In this document: in pieces, positions 23,762-30,264 of the stretch
Layout: each line of letters starts with the position of its first letter
How positions within the stretch are numbered: position 1 is the stretch's first letter
Position numbers and translations under genes: made by a program
NCBI GenBank assembly: GCA_012839235.1
Contig: DUNS01000077.1
Location: 1-36,114 of the forward strand
DNA length: 36,114 nt
Reading direction: 5' to 3'
Source of the DNA: Clostridiales bacterium
Lineage (GTDB): Bacteria > Bacillota > Clostridia > Lachnospirales > Lachnospiraceae
Notes under the pieces: model-generated
Told to the model about the DNA's origin: nothing
Databases searched by the model: none
What the model saw: only the letters and a program-made list of their open reading frames with translations

Positions 23762-23806
23762 GGGGTTGCTTCAAAATAATGCAATTTTGAGACAACTCCT
23801 TTTTAT
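23762..23806 (+). terminator. terminator-like hairpin between the binding-protein and permease genes
   Basis: GGGGTTG (23762-23768) pairs with CAACTCC (about 23793-23799), and the stem continues with CAAAAT/ATTTTG; TTTTTATT follows. It likely causes partial termination so the binding protein is made in excess of the membrane parts. Confidence 0.75.
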
Positions 23807-23862
23807 TGACAATTGAATTGGATATCCGGTTCATGAGAAAAATAAATCCAGGAGGTAAGAAC

Positions 23863-24561
23863 TTGACTTGGTTTGAGAAACTATATCAATCCTTTTATAA
23901 CGCTATTGTTCCAGAGCAAAGATATCTGGCCTATATTGAGGGTTTAAAGGTAACTCTCATTATATCCTTTTTAGCCATAATGCTTGGTATTGCAATTGGA
24001 ATAATCATTGCTGTACTTAATGTAACAGCCACTAATTATAGAATGAAATGGCTTAGGACAATATGTAATGTATATATTAATGTTATTCGCGGAACTCCCC
24101 TTATTGTACAGCTTTTAATAATCTACAATCTTATTTTCACCTCAAGGAATACTAATGAAATGGTTGTAGGTGCAGTGTGCTTTGGAATAAACTCAGGTGC
24201 TTATGTGTCTGAGATTATTAGAGCGGGCATAGAATCTATTGATCGGGGTCAGATGGAAGCAGGCCGATCCCTAGGATTAGATTATATACAGACTATGAGG
24301 CTTATAATACTACCTCAGGCAGTTAAGAATATATTACCTGCTTTGGGTAATGAATTTATCACATTGATAAAGGAAACCTCCGTTGCTGGTTATATCGCTG
24401 TAACTGATTTGACAAAGGCAGCACAATATATTGGAACTAGGACATGGGATATACTACCCCCTTTGATAATAGCTGCAGCATGCTATTTAATAATGGTATT
24501 GGGACTTTCCAAGGTTCTATCAGGATTTGAAAGGAGGTTGTCTAAGGGTGATAGTCACTAA
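23863..24561 (+). CDS. amino-acid ABC transporter permease
   Basis: The 232-residue protein is the membrane subunit of the importer, HisM/GlnP family. It has about five hydrophobic segments ([25 protein letters not shown] near the start, and others) and the EAA loop for contact with the ATPase ([43 protein letters not shown], about residues 128-170). [11 protein letters not shown] also marks the family. The start is uncertain: TTG at 23863 has AGGAGG with 7-base spacing and is my choice; an ATG at 23833 and a longer frame from 23806 lack a site. It overlaps the ATPase gene by 14 bases, implying translational coupling. Confidence 0.9.
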   Translation: MTWFEKLYQSFYNAIVPEQRYLAYIEGLKVTLIISFLAIMLGIAIGIIIAVLNVTATNYRMKWLRTICNVYINVIRGTPLIVQLLIIYNLIFTSRNTNEMVVGAVCFGINSGAYVSEIIRAGIESIDRGQMEAGRSLGLDYIQTMRLIILPQAVKNILPALGNEFITLIKETSVAGYIAVTDLTKAAQYIGTRTWDILPPLIIAAACYLIMVLGLSKVLSGFERRLSKGDSH

Positions 24562-25270
24562 GAATTTGAAAAAAGCCTTCGGGGATCATGTGGTCTTGAA
24601 TGGTATTAATGAGACTATTGAACAAGGAGAGAAGGTAGTAATAATAGGACCCTCTGGCTCTGGTAAATCAACCTTCCTTAGGTGCCTAAACTTACTAGAG
24701 GTTCCTACAGATGGTGAGATATGGTTTGAGGATAAGTTAATTACCGATAAAAAGGCTAATATTAATTTGCTTCGTAAAGATATGGGAATGGTTTTTCAGC
24801 AATTCAACCTCTTCCCTCATATGACAGTATTGGATAACATAGCTATGGCACCCATCAAGCTGGGATTAATGACTAAAGATGAAGCTAAGGCAAAGGCTAT
24901 GGAGCTTCTTGGGAGAATAGGTCTAACTGAAAAAGCAAATGCCTACCCTAATCAATTATCAGGTGGCCAGAAACAAAGGATCGCAATAATTAGGGCCTTG
25001 GCCATGAACCCAAAGGTAATGCTTTTTGATGAACCTACTTCTGCCCTTGATCCAGAGATGGTAGGGGAAGTGCTAGATCTTATGACTCAATTAGCAGATG
25101 AGGGAATGACTATGGTTGTTGTTACCCACGAAATGAGATTTGCCAAAAAGGTTGCTACAAGGGTATTGTTTATAGATGAAGGTGTAATAGTAGAACAGAA
25201 TACGCCGGATGAATTTTTTGATAATCCACAAAACCCAAGACTCAAAGAATTTTTATCAAAGATATTATAA
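24548..25270 (+). CDS. amino-acid ABC transporter ATP-binding protein
   Basis: The 240-residue ATPase powers the importer, in the GlnQ/HisP family. All motifs are present: Walker [10 protein letters not shown] (about residues 32-40), the Q-loop segment [17 protein letters not shown], signature LSGGQKQR, Walker [13 protein letters not shown], and the H-loop VTHEM. The start is GTG at 24548, with AAAGGAGG ten bases ahead; a longer frame from 24527 begins within that site. The gene overlaps the end of the permease gene, which fits cotranslation. A short family 1 repeat and a terminator follow. Confidence 0.93.
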   Translation: MIVTKNLKKAFGDHVVLNGINETIEQGEKVVIIGPSGSGKSTFLRCLNLLEVPTDGEIWFEDKLITDKKANINLLRKDMGMVFQQFNLFPHMTVLDNIAMAPIKLGLMTKDEAKAKAMELLGRIGLTEKANAYPNQLSGGQKQRIAIIRALAMNPKVMLFDEPTSALDPEMVGEVLDLMTQLADEGMTMVVVTHEMRFAKKVATRVLFIDEGVIVEQNTPDEFFDNPQNPRLKEFLSKIL

Positions 25271-25316
25271 TATCCACGAATAAGAAAATTCGTAGCATTT
25301 GAGTTCCTAATCTGTA
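25266..25316 (+). repeat. repeat element overlapping the end of the ATPase gene (family 1)
   Basis: TATAATATCCACGA (25266-25279) overlaps the stop codon of the ATPase gene. ACGAAT-AAGAAA-ATTCGT (25276-25293) is a perfect hairpin and GAGTTCCTAATCTG (25301-25314) closes the element. Here the closing stem CAGATTAG is lost. If the -10 box is active, a short RNA of about 115 bases would end at the terminator at 25357-25395. Confidence 0.65.
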
Positions 25317-25592
25317 GATATATGAGATAATAAAACGGAATGAGAGATTAATAAGGGCTGTTGCATAATACTAAAACTAAGCAGCAGCTTTTTTTATAAT
25401 TGGAGGGTTTCCCAAAGGAAGCTCTATCTTATATTATTGGATATATTGATAAGAAAGGAGCTAATAATAGTTATTATTTATTCAAATTAGCAATTGCTTT
25501 ATGGATAAAACTGTGATAATATATCTTTCTATGAAAGACAATTGTATCTGGCGGGCATACAAACGATGAGTAAATTTCGGAGGTAGTATGGA
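25271..25592 (+). other. 322-base intergenic region between the ABC operon and the ACT-protein gene
   Basis: It holds the family 1 repeat copy (25266-25316), the ABC-operon terminator (25357-25395) and a leader to the ACT-protein gene with a GATAAT box at about 25515 but no clear -35. Nothing else is apparent. Confidence 0.5.
25357..25395 (+). terminator. terminator of the amino-acid ABC operon
   Basis: GCTGTTGC (25357-25364) pairs with GCAGCAGC (25381-25388), one wobble, followed by seven Ts. Confidence 0.88.
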
Positions 25593-26033
25593 ATGGATGG
25601 AGAAAAGTATTTTATAGTTAAGAAGAAGGCGCTTCCTGAAGTATTGTTAAAGGTTGTGGAAGCAAAGAGACTTCTTGACTCAGAAAGGGCAATGACAGTT
25701 CAAGAGGCCACGGATGCTGTTGATATTAGTAGAAGCTCCTTTTATAAATATAGGGATGATATATTTCCTTTTTATGAAAACACCAGAGGCAAGACTATTA
25801 CCATAATGCTTCAGATGGATGATAAACCAGGTCTTTTATCTAAAGTACTTAATCAAGTGGCTAAAAACGAGGCCAATATACTTACTATACATCAAAGTAT
25901 ACCTGTTAATGGAATAGCATTAGTTACTCTAAGTATGGAGATTGATCCGAATACGGCCAGCACCTCTCTTATTATAGATAGTTTAGAAGGAATGGACGGT
26001 ATTCATTTTGTAAAGATTGTTTCTAGAGAATAG
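25593..26033 (+). CDS. ACT-domain protein of the UPF0735 (PheB-like) family
   Basis: The 146-residue protein has an N-terminal helical/HTH-like part (EVLLKVVEAKRLLDSERAMTVQEATDAVDISRSSFYKYRDDI) and a C-terminal ACT domain (TIMLQMDDKPGLLSKVLNQVAKNEANILTIHQSIPVNGIALVTLSME, residues about 68-115). ACT domains bind amino acids. In Bacillus subtilis a relative (PheB) is coupled to phenylalanine synthesis genes. Here it sits just ahead of hom and lysC-type genes, so sensing of threonine or another aspartate-family amino acid is a fair guess, and it could be a DNA-binding regulator. ATG at 25593 follows CGGAGG eight bases ahead; an earlier ATG at 25588 is out of frame. Confidence 0.85.
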   Translation: MDGEKYFIVKKKALPEVLLKVVEAKRLLDSERAMTVQEATDAVDISRSSFYKYRDDIFPFYENTRGKTITIMLQMDDKPGLLSKVLNQVAKNEANILTIHQSIPVNGIALVTLSMEIDPNTASTSLIIDSLEGMDGIHFVKIVSRE

Positions 26034-26134
26034 ATTGAAAAATCTTTTTCATAGGGGAAGAACTGCGAAGCTCCCACAGTGGTGCTTGCTACTTGTTTTA
26101 CCGGGTTTTTCAGATGCCACATAGTGGGATCATG
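26031..26134 (+). repeat. composite leader repeat upstream of hom (modules R5 and R3)
   Basis: R5 (TAGATTGAAAAATC...TTTTTCA, 26031-26051) starts on the stop codon of the ACT-protein gene and resembles 32951-32977. R3 (26055-26106) matches the cheW leader. ATTGAAAAA (26034-26042) can also pair with the TTTTTCA after R3 (about 26108-26114), and GCTCCCACAGTGG with CCACATAGTGGGA (about 26070-26133), closing large stems. Confidence 0.6.
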
Positions 26135-26181
26135 TAGGTTTAGTGTGAATTGTTAGTATAGGTGACGAATGGAGGAACATC

Positions 26182-27402
26182 ATGATAAATATTGCAGTCT
26201 TAGGATACGGAACTATAGGAAGTGGAGTTGTTGAAGTACTTAATACCAATAGGGAAAGCATTACCAAAAGAGCTGGTAATGAGCTTAATGTAAAATATGT
26301 TTTGGATCGAAGAGAATTTCCTGGTGACCCTATAATGGAGAAGCTGGTACAGGATATAAATATTATCCTTGATGACCCTGAGATTAAAATTGTTGTTGAA
26401 GTAATGGGTGGAGTTGAGCCTGCATTTACATTTGTGAAATCAGCCTTATTAAAAGGGAAAAGTGTAATCACTTCTAATAAGGAACTTGTGGCAAAGCACG
26501 GGGCAGAACTACTTAAAATAGCCAAAGAAGGAGAAATTAACTTCCTATTTGAGGCCAGCGTAGGTGGTGGAATACCAATTATCAGACCACTTAATCAATC
26601 TCTGACTGCCGACGAGATAGTTGAAATCACTGGTATACTTAATGGTACTACAAACTATGTCCTTTCTAAGATGAGTGAAGAGGGTCTTGATTTTGAAACT
26701 GCCCTTAAAAATGCTCAAGAGATGGGATATGCAGAGAGGGATCCTAGTGCTGATGTTGAGGGTCATGATTCTTGTAGAAAGATTGCGATTTTATCATCCT
26801 TAGCATATGGTATGCAAGTTGATTTTGAAGATATATATACTGAAGGAATTGAAAATATTACTGATACAGATATAAAATATGCAAAGGCTATGGATGCAAG
26901 AATAAAGCTGTTTGCTACTAGCGTTCGTGGGGATGATGACCAGGTTTATGCTATGGTTGCTCCTATGATGATTAAGGCTAACCATCCCTTATACAGTGTT
27001 AATGATGTGTTCAACGGTATTTTTGTAGAAGGTAATGTAATTGGAGATGTTATGTTTTACGGAAGCGGAGCTGGTAAGCTTCCTACAGCCAGTGCCGTTG
27101 TTGCCGATGTAGTTGATGCAGCAAAACATATGACAAAAAATATCTGGACCATATGGAGTAGCAAAAAGCTTGTCCTAACTGATATTAATGAGGTTAAACA
27201 TCGATTCTTTATAAGAGTTCCTAATAATCTTAATGGAGTTCTTGAAGAGGCAAAGGCTTTGCTTGGTGAAGTAGAAGAAGTTAAAGCTCAGGGAGTTGAG
27301 GGAGAAATTGGACTTCTTACATGTGAGATAAGGGAAGAGAGCATTAATGAAATTAAAAAACGTATCCCAGAGATTTTAAGTGTTATCCGGGTAAGGTTTT
27401 AG
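26182..27402 (+). CDS. hom: homoserine dehydrogenase
   Basis: This enzyme reduces aspartate semialdehyde to homoserine, the branch leading to threonine and methionine. The 406-residue protein has the NAD(P)-binding GYGTIGSGVVEVL (residues 8-20), the Ser/Asn-containing SNKELVAKHG, GGGIPIIRPLNQSL, and the catalytic region ILNGTTNYVLSKM...FETALKNAQEMGYAERDPSADVEGHDSCRK (about 150-200). A C-terminal ACT domain (RFFIRVPNNLNGVLEEAKALLGEVEEV, from about 337) suggests feedback by threonine. It starts with ATG after GAGGAAC. Downstream lie an ApgM-like gene and lysC, so the operon covers several aspartate-family steps. A repeat-type leader precedes it. Confidence 0.96.
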   Translation: MINIAVLGYGTIGSGVVEVLNTNRESITKRAGNELNVKYVLDRREFPGDPIMEKLVQDINIILDDPEIKIVVEVMGGVEPAFTFVKSALLKGKSVITSNKELVAKHGAELLKIAKEGEINFLFEASVGGGIPIIRPLNQSLTADEIVEITGILNGTTNYVLSKMSEEGLDFETALKNAQEMGYAERDPSADVEGHDSCRKIAILSSLAYGMQVDFEDIYTEGIENITDTDIKYAKAMDARIKLFATSVRGDDDQVYAMVAPMMIKANHPLYSVNDVFNGIFVEGNVIGDVMFYGSGAGKLPTASAVVADVVDAAKHMTKNIWTIWSSKKLVLTDINEVKHRFFIRVPNNLNGVLEEAKALLGEVEEVKAQGVEGEIGLLTCEIREESINEIKKRIPEILSVIRVRF

Positions 27403-27421
27403 GAAAGGCATGGAAATTAAG

Positions 27422-28627
27422 ATGAAATACATTATTGTTTTGGGAGATGGTATGTCTGATGAGCCTCTAGAGGTTTTGGACAATCGTACACCTTTGATGG
27501 TTGCAAAAACGCCCTGCTTGGATGAATTGGCTTCCAAGTCTGAACTAGGACTTGCCTATACAATTCCTGAAGGGATGAAACCTGGTAGTGATACTGCCAA
27601 TTTATCAGTGTTAGGATATGACCCGAAAGTATATTACTCTGGAAGATCACCTCTTGAAGCTTTAAGCATCGGGGTGGATATGAAGAAAGAGGATATTGCT
27701 CTTAGATGTAACCTTGTTACCTTGTCAGAGGAGCAAGTAGACTATGAGAAGAGAACTATAATAGATCATAGCTCTGGAGAGATTTCAACAGAGGAGGCAT
27801 CCCAGCTTATTGACGCAATAAAAGAAGTATTTGATAATGATATTTATACATTTTATCATGGAACTAGCTATAGACATCTAACAATATGGGATAAGGGGGA
27901 TGTTATTGATTTATCCCAGCCCCACGATATTCTTGGTAAGGTCATTGAAGAATATCTGCCAGGGGACCCTGCCCTATATGACATGATGAAGAAAAGCTAT
28001 GATATTTTAAATAACCATCCTATTAATAAAAAGAGAGAGGAAATGGGCCTTAATAAAGCCAATTCTTTATGGTTTTGGGGAGCAGGAACACGACCCAATC
28101 TTACATCCTTTGAGGAAAAGAACCACATAAAAGGTGCTATGATTTCAGCTGTTGACCTACTAAAAGGAATTGCTATTGGTGCCGGAATGAAGGTGATTGA
28201 AGTTCCTGGAGCCAACGGAACCTTACATACCAATTATGAGGGAAAAGCTAAAGCAGCTATAAAGGTTTTGTTGGAGGAGAAATATGATTTTGTCTATGTA
28301 CATGTTGAAGCTCCTGATGAGATGGGGCATCAAGGAAATGTGGACAATAAGATAAAATCTATTGAGTATCTTGATCAAAGAGTGATAAAGGTGATTGTAG
28401 ATGAGATGGAAAAGCAGGAAGTGGATTATCGCTTACTAATTATGCCAGATCATCCAACGCCCATAAAGCTAAGAACTCACACAAGCGATCCGGTTCCATA
28501 CCTTATCTACGACAGTACAGAGTTCATTAAAAATAATTGTAAATATAACGAGAATGATGTAAAAGCAAGTGGCAATACTGTTTTGAACGGATATACTATT
28601 ATTGATAAGTTATTAAATAGGCGATAA
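27422..28627 (+). CDS. ApgM-like protein, probable homoserine kinase in the threonine pathway
   Basis: The 401-residue protein belongs to the cofactor-independent phosphoglycerate mutase of archaeal type (ApgM), within the alkaline phosphatase superfamily. The active-site features are intact: metal ligand in VLGDGMSD (from residue 6), catalytic Ser in PGSDTANLSVLGYDP, and late HVEAPDEMGHQGN and MPDHPTP segments. ApgM-like proteins that sit beside hom and lysC in clostridia lacking thrB have been proposed to act as homoserine kinases; this gene is exactly there. Whether it does mutase or kinase chemistry is undecided from sequence. The ATG at 27422 is chosen over 27410, which is too close to AGGAAAGG. 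It starts just after hom, consistent with one operon. Confidence 0.88.
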   Translation: MKYIIVLGDGMSDEPLEVLDNRTPLMVAKTPCLDELASKSELGLAYTIPEGMKPGSDTANLSVLGYDPKVYYSGRSPLEALSIGVDMKKEDIALRCNLVTLSEEQVDYEKRTIIDHSSGEISTEEASQLIDAIKEVFDNDIYTFYHGTSYRHLTIWDKGDVIDLSQPHDILGKVIEEYLPGDPALYDMMKKSYDILNNHPINKKREEMGLNKANSLWFWGAGTRPNLTSFEEKNHIKGAMISAVDLLKGIAIGAGMKVIEVPGANGTLHTNYEGKAKAAIKVLLEEKYDFVYVHVEAPDEMGHQGNVDNKIKSIEYLDQRVIKVIVDEMEKQEVDYRLLIMPDHPTPIKLRTHTSDPVPYLIYDSTEFIKNNCKYNENDVKASGNTVLNGYTIIDKLLNRR

Positions 28628-28687
28628 ACAACTTATCCAATGACAAGCTAAGTTGATATGCACATATTTTAGTATTAGGAGGCAGCT

Positions 28688-29902
28688 ATGTTAATAGTAA
28701 AAAAATTTGGGGGCACATCTGTTGCTGACAAAGAGAGAATTTTTAATGTTGCAAAAAGAATTGCAGATGATTATAAAAAAGGTCATGAGATTGTAGTGGT
28801 TTTATCTGCCATGGGCAAACAAACTGATATATTGTTAAGTATGGCAAAGGATATTAATCCTAAAGCGTCTAAACGAGAAATAGATATGTTGCTTACTACT
28901 GGAGAACAGACATCAGTGGCCTTAATGGCTATGGCACTTGATGCTTTGGGAATACCAGCAGTATCATTAAATGCTTATCAGGTAGCTATGCATACTACTT
29001 CCACATATGGAAATTCTCGTATCAAAAGAATTGATACAGAAAGAATAAATATGGAATTAGAGAATAAAAGAGTTGTTGTAGTTACCGGTTTTCAAGGTGT
29101 TAATAAATTGGATGATTACACAACCCTAGGGCGAGGGGGGTCAGACTCAACAGCGGTAGCTATAGCTGCATCACTTCATGCAGATGCCTGTGAAATATAT
29201 ACTGATGTTGATGGTGTATATACAACTGATCCTAGAATAGTTAAGGATGCCAAGAAACTCAAGGAAATTACCTATGATGAAATGTTGGAGATGGCTTCCC
29301 TAGGTGCAGGAGTATTGCATAACCGTTCGGTGGAAATGGCAAAAAAATATGGTGTACAATTAGTCGTTCGCTCTAGTTTAAATAATTCTGAAGGTACGTT
29401 GATTAAGGAGGAAGTAAAAATGGAGAAAATGCTCGTAAGCGGAGTGGCAGCAGATAAAAATACAGCTCGTATTGCAGTAATTGGTTTAGAGGACCAACCT
29501 GGTGTAGCATTTAAGTTGTTTAATCATCTTTCAAGGCATGATGTGAATGTTGATATAATTCTACAGTCAGTTGGTAGGGACGGAACAAAGGATATAAGCT
29601 TTACTGTTAATGACGAAGATCTAGAAACAGCTGTTGAAACTATAGAAAGACATAGACAGGGCAGCTTAAAGTGTGAAAAGGTTGATGTTGAGAAGGATGT
29701 TGCTAAGGTATCTATAGTTGGTGCTGGAATGATGTCCCATGTAGGTGTTGCTGCAAAGATGTTCGAAGCTCTCTACGATGTAGGTGTTAATATTAAGATG
29801 ATATCCACCTCTGAAATCAGGGTGACAGTTTTAATAGATGATAAGGATTTAGATAGAGCAATGAATGCTGTTCATGATAAGTTTTTTCCAACGCAAAAAT
29901 AA
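28688..29902 (+). CDS. lysC: aspartate kinase, alpha subunit
   Basis: Aspartokinase makes aspartyl phosphate, the first step to lysine, threonine, methionine and diaminopimelate. The 404-residue protein starts with VKKFGGTSV (residues 4-12), has the TTGEQ and TTLGRGGSDSTAVAIAA segments and VYTTDPRIV in the catalytic domain, and ends with two ACT domains (from about 255, DKNTARIAVIGLEDQPGVAFKLFNHLS; and DVAKVSIVGAGMM). The length and layout match the Bacillus-type class with alpha and beta subunits from one gene. An internal ATG at codon 245 has its own strong ribosome binding site (see separate entry). ATG at 28688 follows TAGGAGG. No lysine riboswitch is present upstream; the gene is in the hom operon. 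Confidence 0.97.
   Translation: MLIVKKFGGTSVADKERIFNVAKRIADDYKKGHEIVVVLSAMGKQTDILLSMAKDINPKASKREIDMLLTTGEQTSVALMAMALDALGIPAVSLNAYQVAMHTTSTYGNSRIKRIDTERINMELENKRVVVVTGFQGVNKLDDYTTLGRGGSDSTAVAIAASLHADACEIYTDVDGVYTTDPRIVKDAKKLKEITYDEMLEMASLGAGVLHNRSVEMAKKYGVQLVVRSSLNNSEGTLIKEEVKMEKMLVSGVAADKNTARIAVIGLEDQPGVAFKLFNHLSRHDVNVDIILQSVGRDGTKDISFTVNDEDLETAVETIERHRQGSLKCEKVDVEKDVAKVSIVGAGMMSHVGVAAKMFEALYDVGVNIKMISTSEIRVTVLIDDKDLDRAMNAVHDKFFPTQK
29405..29902 (+). CDS. lysC: internal in-frame start for aspartokinase beta subunit
   Basis: AAGGAGG (29405-29411) lies eight bases before an in-frame ATG (29420) at codon 245 of lysC. Translation from it gives 160 residues, essentially the two regulatory ACT domains, beginning MEKMLVSGVAADKN. 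This reproduces the known Bacillus subtilis arrangement in which the alpha and beta aspartokinase subunits come from overlapping frames of one gene. The ribosome binding site is embedded in coding sequence (LIKEEVK), as expected for selection. The coding part is 29420-29902; the listed start marks the binding site. Confidence 0.85.
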   Translation, partial: KEEVKMEKMLVSGVAADKNTARIAVIGLEDQPGVAFKLFNHLSRHDVNVDIILQSVGRDGTKDISFTVNDEDLETAVETIERHRQGSLKCEKVDVEKDVAKVSIVGAGMMSHVGVAAKMFEALYDVGVNIKMISTSEIRVTVLIDDKDLDRAMNAVHDKFFPTQK

Positions 29903-29926
29903 TTTATAAGAATCTATAGATAATAG

Positions 29927-29981
29927 ACACTGCTTCAAAAATCTGTGTAGAAGTCCATTGATATGAAGCAGTGTTTATATT
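29927..29981 (+). terminator. terminator of the hom-lysC operon
   Basis: ACACTGCTTCA (29927-29937) pairs with TGAAGCAGTGT (29964-29974), a perfect 11-bp stem, followed by TTATATTT. The U-run is interrupted. Confidence 0.75.
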
Positions 29982-30022
29982 TGTGGGAAAGTAAAGAGAG
30001 TATTAGTATTTGCTTGCATTTG

Positions 30023-30046
30023 TGGGAACATCTATGGGAGCTTCTT
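30023..30046 (-). repeat. inverted copy of the GAAGYTCCCATAG motif (family 4)
   Basis: On the - strand it reads CAAGAAGCTCCCATAGATG; compare AGAAGTTCCCATAGGATG at 13088-13105 on the + strand, and GAAGCTCCCACA at 26067-26078. Confidence 0.5.
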
Positions 30047-30118
30047 GTAGTTGTTAAATGCAGTACAAATAGCCTAAAATATTGATTTATAATGCCTGAA
30101 ATGTTATCATAAATGAAA

Positions 30119-30222
30119 GCGTTGTGAGAAAAGTCTGAATTTCATTCAGACGCAAGCTTGCTTGCAAATTCCGAGAGGAGTGCCCATATCATGAGGTGTT
30201 TTTCTTCAGGATATAGAATATT
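30119..30222 (+). repeat. structured repeat in the tex leader (family 2)
   Basis: GTTGTGAGAAA leads into a perfect hairpin GTCTGAAT-TTC-ATTCAGAC (30133-30151), then GCAAGCTTGCTTGC, then GAGGAGTGCCCATATCATGAG, TTTTTCTTCAGGATATAG. It aligns end to end with 35548-35630, where the internal hairpin sequences are replaced but the flanks are kept. Confidence 0.65.
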
Positions 30223-30264
30223 ACGATTGTATTATAAAATCTAAGGAAGGCATGGTTATAAAGA

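Larger units (their letters stand above)
29903..30264 (+). other. 362-base intergenic region between lysC and tex
   Basis: It holds the operon terminator (29927-29974), an inverted-orientation GGGAACATCTATGGGAGC fragment (30023-30046) and the family 2 repeat (30119-30222) before tex. TTATAATG near 30089 and TATCAT at 30104 are weak -10 candidates. No further gene is visible. Confidence 0.5.

Noticed and set aside
26034-26181. T-box or other riboswitch before hom
   Set aside because: No GGTGG...ACCGCG antiterminator core and no stem I motifs. The structure present belongs to the repeat modules.
28628-28687. Lysine riboswitch before lysC
   Set aside because: The gap is only 60 bases and contains just a 6-bp stem and the ribosome binding site.
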